A stretch of 64,000 nucleotides of DNA. Origin: Usnea hakonensis (Eukaryota > Ascomycota > Lecanoromycetes > Lecanorales > Parmeliaceae). The translations under genes were made by a program, and so were the position numbers. Below the pieces are notes generated by a model. That model saw only the letters and a list, made by a program, of their open reading frames with translations, searched no databases and was not told the origin of the DNA. Shown here in pieces: positions 44,344 to 57,340 of this stretch; within the stretch, counting starts at the first letter, position 1, and each line of letters opens with the position of its first letter. The DNA is taken from positions 62,001-126,000 of the forward strand of contig BLJB01000147.1 of assembly GCA_013423325.1 (NCBI GenBank), in the 5' to 3' direction.

Positions 44344-47300
44344 GAGCACAGATGCGTAGATGGTTGTACATATGCGAAAGGTGTAGTCCACTACGCCAAT
44401 TCGAATTGTGTTAGAAAGCGGCATGTCCAAAACACGAAGTTCCATTGAGTCCAGCATTCTTTAGCGGCACTGTTGCTGTCATCGTCGTAGAGCAAGGTTG
44501 ACGTAGATCGAAGCAGCTGTGAGTGGTCAAAAGGACGGATGTGTACCACTCTGTTGTTGACGAGACTGTTCAAACCCCAATTGCCGCCCAAGAAGAGACG
44601 TCGGATAGCCAGTAAATCTGGAAATTGACCCTCCACGTATCCAATCTCCTTCGACCCATCATTGCTTTTTTCCACTGCCTTGAATTCTCTCCCTCTTGCG
44701 TAGAGAGCCAACGTCTTGATCACGATTCCTCTCTTTGAAAGGAAAGGCGATCGATTTTGTCCATTTGTCCATTTTTCGGAACAGGAGATGGTCCTTTAGA
44801 CACGAGAATCTTCGGTAATGTTCGGAGTTTCTAATACGATGTTTTGAGAAGCTGGAGGCTCTAGCGTTGCAGGAAGGGAATAGCGGAGTGGAGCTGTGGG
44901 TGGACGGTTGTCAGTTCTTTGATTCTTTATCTGGATCTTATCGTGAATGAGGGGAGGCTTGCTTTGCACACATCTGCAACGGCTACCGTTATGCGTAGAT
45001 CGCGGATCGACTTTGCTCTTTCTAATCTTTGATGATCATGGGCGTCGTGGTCTTTTCTGGTCATGAAGGAATGTATCGGTTTTGAGTAGGGAGTTCGACG
45101 GTGTAGAAGGAGTCTTGAACATCGAGATAATCGTTGGGATTTCTGCTTGAGTAGGCCCAGGTCATCAATGACTGATAGTACCTGAAAGTACATGTTCCAG
45201 GACGGGAGGTCCCCCACAAGAAGAAACTCAATTGGGGCTTGTAGCCCGGGTACTAAGATCGGAAAGGGTTGTAGGGCCGCTGCAGATAGAGGTGCCGCAG
45301 GAATAGGGCCAGGAATTGGGGCCTGTGCCAGGTTGGGCAAATATTATTGTTCTCCATGTGGAGTGAATCAAAGGGACGGCAACCTCGAAACACTCATGTT
45401 GGTAGGAGATCCCTCTACCTAGAGTGGTCACCGTGAGGAGGAAAGGTACGACCTGGGCTCACGGCGGTCAGAGGACCTTTTCCCTGAGATTCTGCAAAGC
45501 ATGGGATGACTTACCTGAGCTCAGGCTTTGGAATAAAGCATGTAACGTTCTTTTCCAGCAGCCTGTAAGGTTTGAAAAGGTGACTCTCATAGGCGACCGT
45601 GAAAGGTAATCTGGGTTTGGCTTTGTGGATCAGGTCCACTTCTTGAGCTCCAGCGTAGGCACCATTGACCATAAATTCCGCTGATTCTGTCTGCTTCTGG
45701 AGTAGACATGATTACTAGATGGGTGTAAGGAAGAAGAGCGTTCGTGTTTTGTAGAATAACTCATGATGCTTTTGGAGCTGCTGAGATTTGCCCAGGTCTT
45801 TCAGTCAAAATCTAGTCAGTAGCCGTGACCTTTCTCGGGTACTTGGCTCTTTGTCGAGCAGCTGGACAAGGACAATGTACCGCTGCTGAGACGTTGATCA
45901 CTGCTGGGGTATTCTCAGGACGTATAGCTCGAGATCTATTCGAGCTTTATCGAGCAGAGGTTGAGCTTCGATCTGTGCAAGTGCTTGTGTTTGCGACCGA
46001 GCTGAACAATAGTCAAAGGCACTTCTTTGCTTCGGTCAATCAAACGCGTCATGTTGGACTTGTTGCGAGGGAGGAGTAAAGCTTACGCTGTGGCATGAAC
46101 TCCGAACTTGCTCTTCCAGCTTGGGACTAAGTCGATAGAGGCATGTGGTGTTATTGCGATATCGGTCTTCAGACTGACTAGCCAAGTAAGCGTGACTCTC
46201 AATCAAGTAGCATGTGTGGTTTGGCCACATTACCTCCGTCAAAGTCATCTTGCGGGCAAGGGGCCTAGTGGTATGCTAGGATCGAGATGAAAAGGCTGAG
46301 AACCAGTCGGTTATCAAGGATGAGACTCAAATTGATCTCCAGTCTCAACTGGAAATCAGAAGGCAGGAAGTCATATCGCTGCATGGCACAAGGAAGTAGA
46401 AGCCAAAGGGTTGAACACCATAAAAGGGTCAGAGTCGTGCTTGTAGACTCCTCAAGGTGAAAGAAGTCATGATAAGAGGGCGGACTGGAGCTCAAGTCTA
46501 GCACAAGAAAGTAGAGAAGCGGGTGGCAGCCACACTTGTGTCCATCACTAGTAGGTAGAAGCTAATCTTATATATGGAACAAGAGCTAGAAGCAAAGTCA
46601 AGATGTTGTATGTATGTATAGAGGAAAGGGAAAGGCGTGTGCTGTGAGTTGTAAGAAGGTGGGAGATTGTGGGGGTTTAAATACTCGGGGATGCTCTGCA
46701 TTCACCGTCGCCGTCTCATCACTTCTCCGAATTCATGCCCAGATTCACCGTCCTGTGAAGCTTCACGTTTTCCATTCACCCCCACAAACTTCATTCTCTC
46801 AAGCAGTTCATTCATTCAGATGCTTCTTCATTGGCTACCTTAACACAATCTCCGTCTTATCTCATTATCATGGCAACTGCTATCCTCGCTCTCTGTTCAT
46901 TACCAGACTTTATCAGCTGCAAATTTTACAGTCTTAGTGCATTCCCAGTCGCCACTATAATGTGCAATCATATCCGGACCTGCACATTAAAGAGGGCATT
47001 TGTGCTGTAGAGAATCACTTACATCGCCAGAAAGCTTAACTTGATAACAATACCTCAGGACGTTGCAGTCCTAGACACGTATTGCAAACTTTGCAAAGCA
47101 TGCAAATTGTACTAGGTTTCTACTTTCTAAGTAAGTAGTGAGGTTTGTACAGTTTTAAAGCGGCGAGAACACACTCTGCAGGATTCTAAGATTACTTTAC
47201 CTGATTTAGCTGTCGATATCTCACCTCGGCGTTCTGGCTTTCATGAAACTTAAGCATCCATCAACATTGATTCGTCAAAGTGAAGGTATGGATTGATTAG

Positions 47301-50300
47301 TACTTTGCATTTTTTTTATCTAATTCACAACAGGGGACATGTCACTGATGGAGAGCAATGACTGAGCCTGCGACTAGCCTTAGCTACATTTAGCATTTGA
47401 TGCGGGGGTCAAAGACACGATACCTTGAGTGAGTGCAAGATGTGCTCATGGAGAAGTTTGACTTCTTGACTTTCCTTCTAGAAAAAAGCCGTGGATTTGC
47501 ATGAAGCTTCAGGTATGTTTGATTGTTTCTTTGTTCTGATATAATACAAGGGGGTAACATAGGTGCTTTCCACTTTCCCTTGCCTTTAAATCAAATTTCC
47601 ACTTTGCAAGGAAACTCACCTGCAGAGGTGAGACCAGCTGTAGTGCCCGTATAAGTAGTAAAAGATGGCCGCAGCAATTATATCTTCGGTCTCAATCTTC
47701 TTTCTCCTCTCATGCTGCTATTAGCGCTTCGCATAGTTGTGCCCATTTGTCATGATTGATTAGATCTTGATGTTCGCGTGGCGGCGTACACACCCAATGA
47801 CCGGGTCTCGATTGTCAGCGCCAGCTAACCCAATGATTAGCTGTGCGGGTCCATCAATGCATTCTTTCAATTCTCAAGTCCTTTCACGCATTTTATTTCC
47901 CTACAGCTTCGGCGCTGAGGCTGAATCTGTGGAATGTGAGACTGATGTGTAGCGACTCAACGGCAATCTTGGTACGGAGGAACCAAAGGGCGCATCCAAG
48001 GGCATTTCTTTTGTCGGCTCCCAAATCGGGCAAGTCTTCATCACCCGGGAGTACCACCCCTGAAAACTGAGTGGAGATGACCTCTGAGATGACCAGCAAA
48101 GAAGAGGAAAGAAATGGTGCACGAGTAAATGTTGAAGACCAGCACGGATAAAGTTGAGTTGGACGAAATTTATCAGCCCCAAAGGTTGTGAGACATGTGG
48201 ATAGAAGGACATTCGTCAATCCTGGGCGAAGCATAAGAAAGGGCTCGTGAACATACGCCAGATTCTGGAGACCATGCCAAGCCAAGGCCACTGTAGAGTA
48301 GATTAGATGGCCTTGCACTGGTATTCTGTGTGAGTAGTCATATCCTTTATTATGCCCTGGAAAAATTGATTAGCTATTTACTCCCATGACAGCAGAGGTT
48401 TCATACGGATGGGCAACGGTATAGCGAGAGTATATCGCCCAAGATTCATCCCCATGCAAATTTCCAGCCTTAGCCACCCTCAGGAGCTGTGGACCCTGGA
48501 AGAGCTGGATACCTACAACGGGTTGGTCAATGGGTCTTTGCTCAGACGGCCACCGCGAAAATATGTCGCCAGAGGGGCCTACTGCCTGTTGTTTGAGTTG
48601 AATCGTTGTGTCAACTCTGAATGATCAAGAGCCAAGTAAACACAAGCCCGAAGAGCTAGCTTTGGTATTCTAGGAAACTATGAGACCACAAGACTACTAA
48701 GATGAAGAAAAGGGGATTGAATAAATAGGCAACCACGATCAAAAAAGGTGAATTTGCATCACTCTCAGACCATTCACGGCTATTAGCACGGTGGTAAGAT
48801 CACAATAGGACAAGAGACTTGAATTCTCGTATGGGAAAACTGAACATTCAGCTGGTACGATCTATACTTGAAGAATGGTACTCAAGCAACCAAAGCGCGT
48901 TTCAGACCAACATCATCTGGATCGGAATACACGCTGCTTTTCCGCCATACAGTCCACGAGAAAGATGTCTTCAGATTCTGTCTCTTCTGCTGACCGATCG
49001 CTCGAGGTGTTGAGGGGCGAATCTGTCACCCTGGATCCCGAAGTGTCTCTGCCCTGGAACATATCCAGGCCAAGGTGAGGTTGCGTAGGCAGCATCACGG
49101 CCATTTTGTTCAGCTAGGCGTCGTCTTATTTGAGACGATACTGTGGCCGTCACTTGAGGTATGAGATGGGTAAGACACGCCTCGATTGAAACTTGATATT
49201 GACACTGTGCAGGAAGTCAGGTATCTTTCTTCACATTGTTTCCAGCCTCTTTCTGATCAGGAAACATTTTATCGTCGAAAGCTGGCTTATCATTATTCAC
49301 TGTAATTTGACGCAACAAGGCATTTGAGGAAGACTGAATCAATTGACGGTTCTTGGCTCGAACTTGACTTGGCAGGAATGCGATTCCACTTGATACTGAA
49401 GGACTGTTGGTGATAAGATGTGCGACCATAATGATGATCTTTGCGAGATGTCATGCAGCCTCGTCCGACAGCGGTCTGTTCTAGCGAAGGGTGATATGGT
49501 CCAATTCCACTCTGAAGCACGCCGTAGGATTGGTCTACATGCTGATATGGAAATGGTGTGATTCTGGGGGTGTCGCAGAAGTCTGATGTCGATGTCGTCA
49601 CGACAAAGGACTTCAGTGGTAAAGTCCCAGGTATTGATCATTAGATTGGCCGAAAAGAGGAAAGCAATGATGCTTGAGTAGATTGCTAGGACTTTGCGGC
49701 AAATTGAGTTGAGCAAGGCGGTAAATGCTGTTGAAATCTAGGTATCTGGATATTCAAGAGGCATTGATTGATCTCCAGAAACTCCCCTGGATCAGTCCTA
49801 TTTAACATACAAATTGGGTAGTTGCTCTGACCACTGCCAAGAGAAGGCTGGGAATCATGAAACCACATAGCCGACGAATCATAGCCGAAATTGCAAATTC
49901 AACAAATGCAAGGGCACGGCCAGTATCAGGTAAAGAGCCTGTGACGATAGCGACCTAATCGCTGAGCATGCCGGAGCCATTTCGGGCCGCATGGATGGTC
50001 TTCAGACGGAAAGATGGGTGACCCAGAGCCCAAACTAGGAAAGAGCCTTCTTAAGGTGACCAAAGGCAACGGGTCGCCGCAGATCGCTCGTGTTAGGTAT
50101 CTTACGACGTTCTTTCTTCTGGTTTTGGTTAACAGCTTCCTCTCCACGTTTCCTGCCGATAATTTGATAGAATTCTCAAACCACTCTCCGATATCATGTC
50201 TAGCTCATCGCAGTATAGATTCAATGACACAGAAGATCCGAATGACGCTGGCGCCTTACGCAAAGCTCTATCTCAAATGAAAATTGGCCTACCTGAGACT

Positions 50301-50952
50301 TTTGGGGGTAAGTCAAATCACAAGGCTTGTTATTCTGTTAGAAATCGCAGACGCTGAGATCATGATAGGTAGATTGCGTAACGGAGACAACAAAGCTCGT
50401 GAATACAATCGATTCAATCTTCACACTCCTCCAGACATAACTGAAAGAACCCGCTTCATTGCCGTACTTGGGGTGACTGAACAGCCGGCTCCGTATGGAA
50501 ACGATGGATGGTTCGTGAGCGATTTTTTTGCATTCTGGAATATCTTCCAGGGTGTAACGGAGAGATAAACGTGGTATCATTGCCTGGATATAGATAGTCT
50601 GGTGGCTAAATATAGTCGGTACCTACACGGTAACCCCGATAAGCAGAGGAAGGTTGTGCTGGATGAAAACGTCTTGGCAGAATCCAAGCAGTCTAAACAC
50701 CCTCCTCAGCAGATGAAAGCTGAGAAACTCAAGCTCAAGACCAAGAATCTGTTTACAGCGGGGTGCAAGGATGCCGAGAGTGTAAACGAGAATGTCCTGA
50801 TACTTCTTTTCGGACAGCAAGGTAGTATAACAATATGTATCATGCGAATCATAAGAAGCTGTCCATTATCTTTCCTAAGCGCTATGCAAAAGTATACCTT
50901 AAACAAAACACTCAAAATCAATGTATCCAACGCCTTGCAATGCACGAGCGTT
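44344..50952. other. Gene-poor region with scattered coding-like fragments
   Basis: About 6.6 kb in which I cannot build a gene. Coding-like minus-strand fragments include 44723-44391 and a piece at about 46052-45935 (MTRLIDRSKEVPLTIVQLG), which recalls the linker after an F-box in some fungal proteins; a possible donor GTAAGC lies just upstream of it. Neighbouring frames carry stops and no consistent splice chain was found. Decayed, lineage-specific genes are a fair guess. Confidence 0.35.
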
Positions 50953-53900
50953 TCATCTGCCACTACTAGTCCTCTTTCCCTTCTTTCCTTGCATCATGCC
51001 CTCCAATTTCTTGCTCAAAGCATCCCTCACCCTCCTCTGCCCCGCCCACTCATTACTCATTCCCTTCATCCGACAAGTGGCCATGACCATGAAACCTACG
51101 GCTCGCAACGAGGGTCTTTTTGGGGAGTCCTTGCCGATTTTACCTCGAACGCTGTCTCCAAGACGTAGACGAGGAGAGGACAGTGTGGGTGTGATACCCA
51201 TTTCGGAGAGAAGGTCAAGATCGACTTGGTTACTGTGAAAGGTACTGGTAAGCGGGGTTTCTACGTGGTGGGAAGGGGGGAAAGGAAAAGCTTACCAAGC
51301 CTCAAACATCTCGATTTGCATTAGCAGAAACTTCTTTTCGTATGCCAGACCACTCCGGAAGCCTTCTTCTCTTAAGCATTTAGCCCGCAGCCATTGAATC
51401 TGCTTGGCCAAACCCTTCAGCTCGCCCGTGTGCCTCTTTTGCATAAGATCGAGGTTCTGATTGTCATTGGCATGCAGGCTGCTAATCGAGGTATTGGCGA
51501 AACGCACACGGGATGCCATCGCCTTACGCTCTTCGTCCCAGTTCTGCTGCTGGCGGGTAAGATTATCGACGGCGCGCTCATAGCGAGATTGCACGTTCTC
51601 TAACTCTGTAGAGAGGGCTATCGATCTTTGCGTCTGTACCGTACGTTCTTCTCGGACACGCTTGAGCTGAGCGCGAATATCCTTCTCTCGGTTAGAGGCC
51701 GATACGAGCTGACTCTCCCTTGAGCTAATCTGCACTTGCAGATCTTCGGCAGTGAGCTTAGCGTCCTTGAGCATCTCGTGCAAGTCCTTTCGCTCCTCGG
51801 CTATAGTGACATCGGCGGTTGTGGCTTGGCGATGGCCCCGGATATCGTTCTCCAAGGAAGAGATGCGGGTACGGAGGCGTGAGATAGTTTGAGTTGCTGT
51901 GGTGTTCTTGGCGATAATGATGTCCTGTTCGTTGCGGGCGGTAGACAACTCGGCCTCTAGATGTTCACGTTGCTGTTCGTGGCTGTCAAGGTTCGACTGA
52001 ACCTTGCGTTCTGATTCGGCAAGTCTGCGCTGCAAAGTCTTCAGGTCGTCTTTTGACTTTGTTCGGGTGTCTCTAAGTTGTTGGTGAGCATCGGCAAGCT
52101 GGTGTTGAGCCTCGGCTAGCTCGTTCTTCCGGGCAGAGCCTCCAACAGAGGACTTTGGCGAGTCCACTGTCAAACGAGCAACTTCCTGTTCGTGAGACAG
52201 CCGTTCTAATCGTGCAACTTTCTGCTTGAGATCCCGGACGGCTTCCTTTTGGGCCGCTTCGCGCTGAAGGTATTCAGCTTCCTTCCTCCGCGCCGTTGAC
52301 AGGTCTCTTTGGACTATACTGAGCTCAGCCAAAGCTTCTCCATCATCTTCGATTTTGCCGGAAAGACCCTCAAGTTCGCCAATACGGGCCTCGAGACGTT
52401 GAGCCTTTTGCTTCGCAGTCACAAGGTCACGATCACGACCTCCAGCGGCTACAGTAAGTTTTCGTTGCAAGTCGAGAATCTCCTCATTTAGACGACCTTC
52501 CTCGGAAGATGCGCGCCCAACCTCTGACTCCAGTTCGCGCTCAGTCGCGGCATTCCTTTCAATGAGACCCTTTTTCTCCTCACATAGACGACCTATGTCA
52601 TTCTCAAGCTTCATTTTTGACGTCCGAAGGTCAAGTTTCTCTTGGTCGAATTTGAACGTCTCATCCACCTGATTCTGCATCTGTTCGAGCTGACTTCGGA
52701 CCTCATCGCGTTGAGCCGCTATTTCCGTAGATGATGATTGAAGTGCACGCAGATCAAGATTGACCGTTGCCAGCTTGTCTTGTAAAGACTGTCTTTCGGC
52801 TTTGACTTGCCGAAGCTGCTCATCAGCCGCGTTTAACTTGGAAATGAGGTCGTCTACCACTTCCCCAGATTTCTCGGCGTTGCTGTCCTGGACTTGTGCC
52901 AATTCTTTTTTGGCCGCAGTCAAAGAAAACCGTAAGTCATTCGCCTGTCGCTCAGCTACCTCCATCTCTTCCCTGGCCTTGTCCGCTTCTTCGTCAAGGC
53001 CACTTTGGAGCACCTCGACTTCATCTTCAAGAGCCTGCACCTTCTCTTCGAAGGCAATTTGCTCTCTTTGGCTAATGCGGAGATCGTCTTTGGTCTGCGA
53101 TAGCTCAGACCGTAGGTCGTCCAAAGCTTGCCGTTTCTCGTCGACATCAGCGTGCAAATCATGAAGTTGGCGCTCAAGGACTGCTTCCTCGCTTTGATGC
53201 CGTTGCTTCTCACTTTCCAAGGCTTCTTTGAGCTTCATCTCACGACCAGAAAGCGTCCCTTCAGTTTCATGTAATTTACCAATTGTTCGTTGTAGTCCTG
53301 ACGCTTGTTCTTCAGCTCTCTCCTTTTGCGATTGAAGAATTCGTCGCTGACTGTCCCAATGGTCTCGATCCTTTACCGATTGATTTTCTTTATCGTCTAG
53401 CTCACGGTGGAGGGTGTCGATCTCTTCCGACAGCCTATCGATCTCCCGTTTTGCTTCAGACCGCAGCTGACGATCATTGCTCTGTGCATGCTGTCTCTCG
53501 TTTTCCAAATGATTCTCTAATTCTCTAACGGTTGCCTGAGCTTTATTCAAATCTTTTTGCAGGGTTTGAGATTCTGCCGTTAGTGCATCATGGCGCGAAT
53601 GTAACAGATCCTTTTCTTCAGATTTGTGTTGTAAATCCTGGATTGCCTGTTCGGCTTTAGTGGTCATAGATTCGCATTTCCGGACAACAGATTCATGTTC
53701 GTGGCGGAGCAATTCATTTTGATCTTTGAGCCGTTGGTCTCGGACGTCTGCATCTCGGTTGGCGTCAAGAAGCTTTTCTTGTAGCTTGTTGGCGTCTCTT
53801 GTCTTGTCGTCGAATTGCTCAAGTAATTTAGAATGCTTGTCCCGGAGCGAGGCGAGGTCTTCCTGGAGCTTGTTGGCCTTGTCTTCGAGTTGTCGGCTCA

Positions 53901-55248
53901 GTCCTTTCGTGTTGATAGATTTATTGGCCATTTCGTCGCGCAACTATTGCCAAACTTTAGCAGTTAATTCTCCCATTTTGAACGGGTATAGTCTGTACCT
54001 CATCAAGGTCCTCCTCGGCCTTCTGCTTAGCTTCTAGCGCATCCTGAAGATCATCCTGTGCCTCCCTCAAATTGGTTGCCTGTTGAGCAGATTCTCCCTG
54101 CTCTTTTTCCAAGTCTTCGATACGCTTTCTGCTCGCTTCTAGTTCAACGCATACCTCATTGAACTCATCCGAGTCTTTCCTGGACTGTTCTTTGAGCTTG
54201 TCGATTTCATCGTCACGCTCTTCTATGATGCGATCCTTTTCTCGCAGATCGGCCTCGAGGTCCTCAATGTCTCCCCTCAGCTTTTCCAGTTCTTCTCCAT
54301 TGACGTCTGCAGCTTTCAAGCGGTGCCTGAGGCCTCCGATTTCAGATTCTTTAGCAGCCAAGTCACTCTTTAGGTCTTCAAGCTGCTGGCGCAAGTCTTC
54401 GTCAGCATGCTTTCGCTTCGCCTTGTCCTGAAGGTCTTCGACATGGCGCTTGAATATCTCGACTTCACGTTCTGCTCCGCTGAGGCTTTTTCTACATTGC
54501 TTAAGCTCTCTCTGTATGGTCACCTTGTCAACCTTGAGGTCCGTATTTTCTTTCAGCGCAGCCTCGTTGAATCCAGGTCCCGACTTTCGCAGCGACTCTT
54601 CGAGAAAATGTATCTTCAATTTGAGGCCAAAATTCTCCTTCTCAATTTTGTTGATGATCTAGACAGAACGTCAGCATTCATTGTTGTAGGACTTGAGATC
54701 GCACTGACATTCTCCTGCTCTCGTAGGGTCATCATGTTCCCCTGGTCTGCCAAGACTCCAGCAGCATCTCTTTTAGGTAGTACCGCGAGCGGCGTGGACT
54801 GCGCACTACTGCTGGCGACCTGGGGCATTGGCGTCGCTTCTCCATCTCCAACCATTGAGCTTCCCAAGTCGCTTCCGTACACACCTGATACATCTCCTCT
54901 GGGTAATACAGGGCTGTCGCCGCCCTGATAACTAGCTTTGAGAAACGCAGGTGTCTCAGGTGCCCCTCCCACCTTGCCGTTACGTTCCAATCGCTTCCTT
55001 GCGACACTTTGTAGAAGAGGAGTAAATTCTGTTCGTCCTGGAAGGTTCCTGCGATCTGCTAACGGTATTCGTGCTCGAGGAGTGTTTAGACTCATGCCGC
55101 GACCATTTCGCATGTGGGAAACAATATCATCCTTACGCTTGAGAGGAGATAGAAGCGAAGGTTCCACGGAGAAGTTCTCGAAGTCATGGCCATTGGTCAT
55201 GTATGTCGCGTTGCCCGCGTCAGTCCGTGGAGTTTCAATGTAAGCCAT
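50953..55248 (-). CDS. apsB: Microtubule-organising-centre protein, ApsB/Mto1-like
   Basis: Four exons (55248-54709, 54658-53999, 53943-51296, 51232-50953) give 1375 residues. After a disordered N-terminus, residues about 178-240 form a CNN1 motif (ENIINKIEKENFGLKLKIHFLEE, ESLRKSGPGFNEAALKEN), which binds the gamma-tubulin complex. About 240-1230 is almost uninterrupted coiled coil rich in E, K, Q, R and L. Near 1245-1290, WLRAKCLREEGFRSGLAYEKKFLLMQIEMFEACN matches the C-terminal PACT-like region that targets spindle pole bodies and septal MTOCs. Exon 4 follows a donor GTAAGC right after the Ala codon and restores ACNQVDLDLL. In Aspergillus ApsB acts at septal and spindle-pole MTOCs. All domains are present, so the gene looks functional. 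Confidence 0.94.
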
Positions 55249-55501
55249 GATTCAAGTTTACAGCAAACAAATCGTGAAATCTTGAAATCTCCGGCGTCAA
55301 AGCTCATACAGAGTAAGTCATGTTTGGAAATACGCCAATTTGATACTATTGTGACGTGTTGTGGTGAAGAAAATAAGGTTGTAAACAATCGGAGTCGGCA
55401 AACCTTCCCCGCCATTCCCCCATCGGCCTATAGTGGCGTCGTGGCGCGTTTATGTGTTCGAATTGGTTCATTCTGCAAGCCCCACCACTTGTCGATGGAA
55501 T
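55249..55501. promoter_or_regulatory. 253-bp shared promoter of apsB and the Ecdysoneless gene
   Basis: The two start codons are divergent across 253 bp. No TATA box or repeated motif is obvious. Confidence 0.55.
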
Positions 55502-57340
55502 ATGGATGCCCCTAAAGATGGTTTCAAATGGTTTGGAGAAGGCTTCGATGGCTTCCCAAAGTCTCTACCTGAGGACTGCGTAGAGTACACCATCTATATA
55601 CTTGACTCAAAACTTACAGACCTGAGGAGGCGGGAGCAGCTTCGTGAGGTACAGAGTGCGGTGACCAAGCAGACTAACAAATTGCTGGAAGACTACATTT
55701 GGCAGCGGGACGGTTTCAAGCTTTTGCTAGAACGAGAAGATGGTAGAAGCTTCTTACGCGGACATACGAACTATGGAGATTCTGTAGAAGACGAATGGCT
55801 GATCATTTATATTCTACGAGAGCTAAGCAAGCAATTCCCTTATATCTGGATCAGAGTCATCGACACCGATGGGCAGTTTCTACTAATCGAAGCTGCTAAT
55901 GCTATACCTGGGTGGCTAAATCCAGAGATTGCAGACTTTCGTGTATGGCTGAATAACGGGAAGCTGTTAATCATCCCACTAGAGAAGCTGGGTGAATCAG
56001 TCAACGAAGCGGAGCCAAAATCACTGACTTTGAATGAGGCGTTGGAAATCGTAGAGAATCAAACATCTAAGCTCTTACATGTCCCAGCTGTCGAAGCCGA
56101 AGCATTCCACCGTCTGCAAAAATACCCCAAGCAGATCTCGGACAGTCTTCATCACGCACTGCTTATAATACCTAGAAACCTAGCTTACATTCTCCACGAG
56201 GATCCCGCCTACATAAGCGCTGCGGTTGAAGCGTTCTATATCCGCGATCCCATAGCCCTACGCCCTCTGCAGGCTTCCAATCACACCGAGCTTCTTTTCC
56301 CGCCGATAGATTTGGTGGCGACATCCGTCAAATTTACAAAAGTCGGCTATGCTCAAGTTAAGAGTCAGCAATTCGCAGCTCCTGCGCTATGGGCAGACTC
56401 TACATCCGCAACAATAGAAGCAAACTCTCAAGATAGAATAGCAATGGGTATGAAAATCACATGCGGGTTTGAGATGTTGATGCACGATCCTCAAAATCAA
56501 GATAGAAAGGATGTCCGAGAGATTGTGATGCTACTCGAGGACATCCGCTCTGGACAAGACGTCTTACCAACCGACGATGATATAAAGCTGTGGGGAACGA
56601 GGGAAGACGATGAGGCTTGGCTTGATATCAACTTTGAGGAGTTTGATAAAATGCTTGGAGGAAATGGAAAGGCGGATGTATCAAAAAGCAATGGCGGATT
56701 TGGTAACAAAGGTGCCCATGAGGATCTTCGGAAGATGGTTCAGAGATTTGAAGATTTCTTGAAAGATGATGCCGCTGGCGCTGAGGGGGCGGAATTTTCG
56801 GATGATATGGACAAGGATGACGACGAAGATGGCATTATCAGTGACGAAAGCGATGATAAGGGTGAGGACACAGACGTCAGCTTTGATGAAGACAAGTTCG
56901 CGAAGATGATGAGGGAAACGCTAGGCATGGCCCCGACTGCTGGTAGTCCGAATGCTAAGCATAACATCAAAACTCGTCAAGATGAGAGTGGTTCATCATC
57001 CGACGAAGATTACAACGAAGGCATTCATCAAGCTATGCAAGGCATCGAAAGAGAACTTCGAGAAGCAGGAACCCTGACATTGAATGCCAAAGCGCAGACC
57101 GGAGATCTAGATCCACAACGCAAAGCGATTGAACGGGAGTCGGGCAGAGGACAGTCGAAAACCGTAATGGAGGCGGAAGACATTTCAGGGGAAAAAGAGA
57201 CGGATATCGATTTCAATCTCGCCAAAAACTTACTGGAAAGTTTCAAAAGCCAAGGAGGTGCACCAGGGCCCGGTGGCAACCTACTAGGCCTCATGGGCAT
57301 GAGACTCCCTAGAGATGAAAATGAAGAAGGGGATGCTTGA
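55502..57340 (+). CDS. Ecdysoneless/SGT1 family protein
   Basis: A single exon of 612 residues. The start ATG at 55502 gives MDAPKDGFKWFGEGFDGFPKSLPEDCVEYTIYI, the typical family N-terminus; the frame is open further upstream but without support. FLRGHTNYGDSVEDEWLIIYILREL, FPYIWIRVIDTDGQFLLIEAANAIPGWLNPE and NRVWL-type sequence follow, then a long acidic, Asp/Ser-rich C-terminal half (EFSDDMDKDDDEDG, SDESDDKGEDTDVSFDEDKFAKMM) and a terminal region with DFNLAKNLLESFKSQGG. Ecd proteins act in pre-mRNA splicing and cell-cycle control in animals and fission yeast; fungal function is less clear. This family is unrelated to the SGT1 co-chaperone of the same name. Confidence 0.93.
   Translation: MDAPKDGFKWFGEGFDGFPKSLPEDCVEYTIYILDSKLTDLRRREQLREVQSAVTKQTNKLLEDYIWQRDGFKLLLEREDGRSFLRGHTNYGDSVEDEWLIIYILRELSKQFPYIWIRVIDTDGQFLLIEAANAIPGWLNPEIADFRVWLNNGKLLIIPLEKLGESVNEAEPKSLTLNEALEIVENQTSKLLHVPAVEAEAFHRLQKYPKQISDSLHHALLIIPRNLAYILHEDPAYISAAVEAFYIRDPIALRPLQASNHTELLFPPIDLVATSVKFTKVGYAQVKSQQFAAPALWADSTSATIEANSQDRIAMGMKITCGFEMLMHDPQNQDRKDVREIVMLLEDIRSGQDVLPTDDDIKLWGTREDDEAWLDINFEEFDKMLGGNGKADVSKSNGGFGNKGAHEDLRKMVQRFEDFLKDDAAGAEGAEFSDDMDKDDDEDGIISDESDDKGEDTDVSFDEDKFAKMMRETLGMAPTAGSPNAKHNIKTRQDESGSSSDEDYNEGIHQAMQGIERELREAGTLTLNAKAQTGDLDPQRKAIERESGRGQSKTVMEAEDISGEKETDIDFNLAKNLLESFKSQGGAPGPGGNLLGLMGMRLPRDENEEGDA

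Noticed and set aside
47893..48318. 142-codon minus-strand frame
   Set aside because: No motif, no partner exons and composition like surrounding non-coding DNA.
55433..55501. Upstream extension of the Ecdysoneless frame
   Set aside because: It begins at a non-ATG codon and precedes the conserved family N-terminus.
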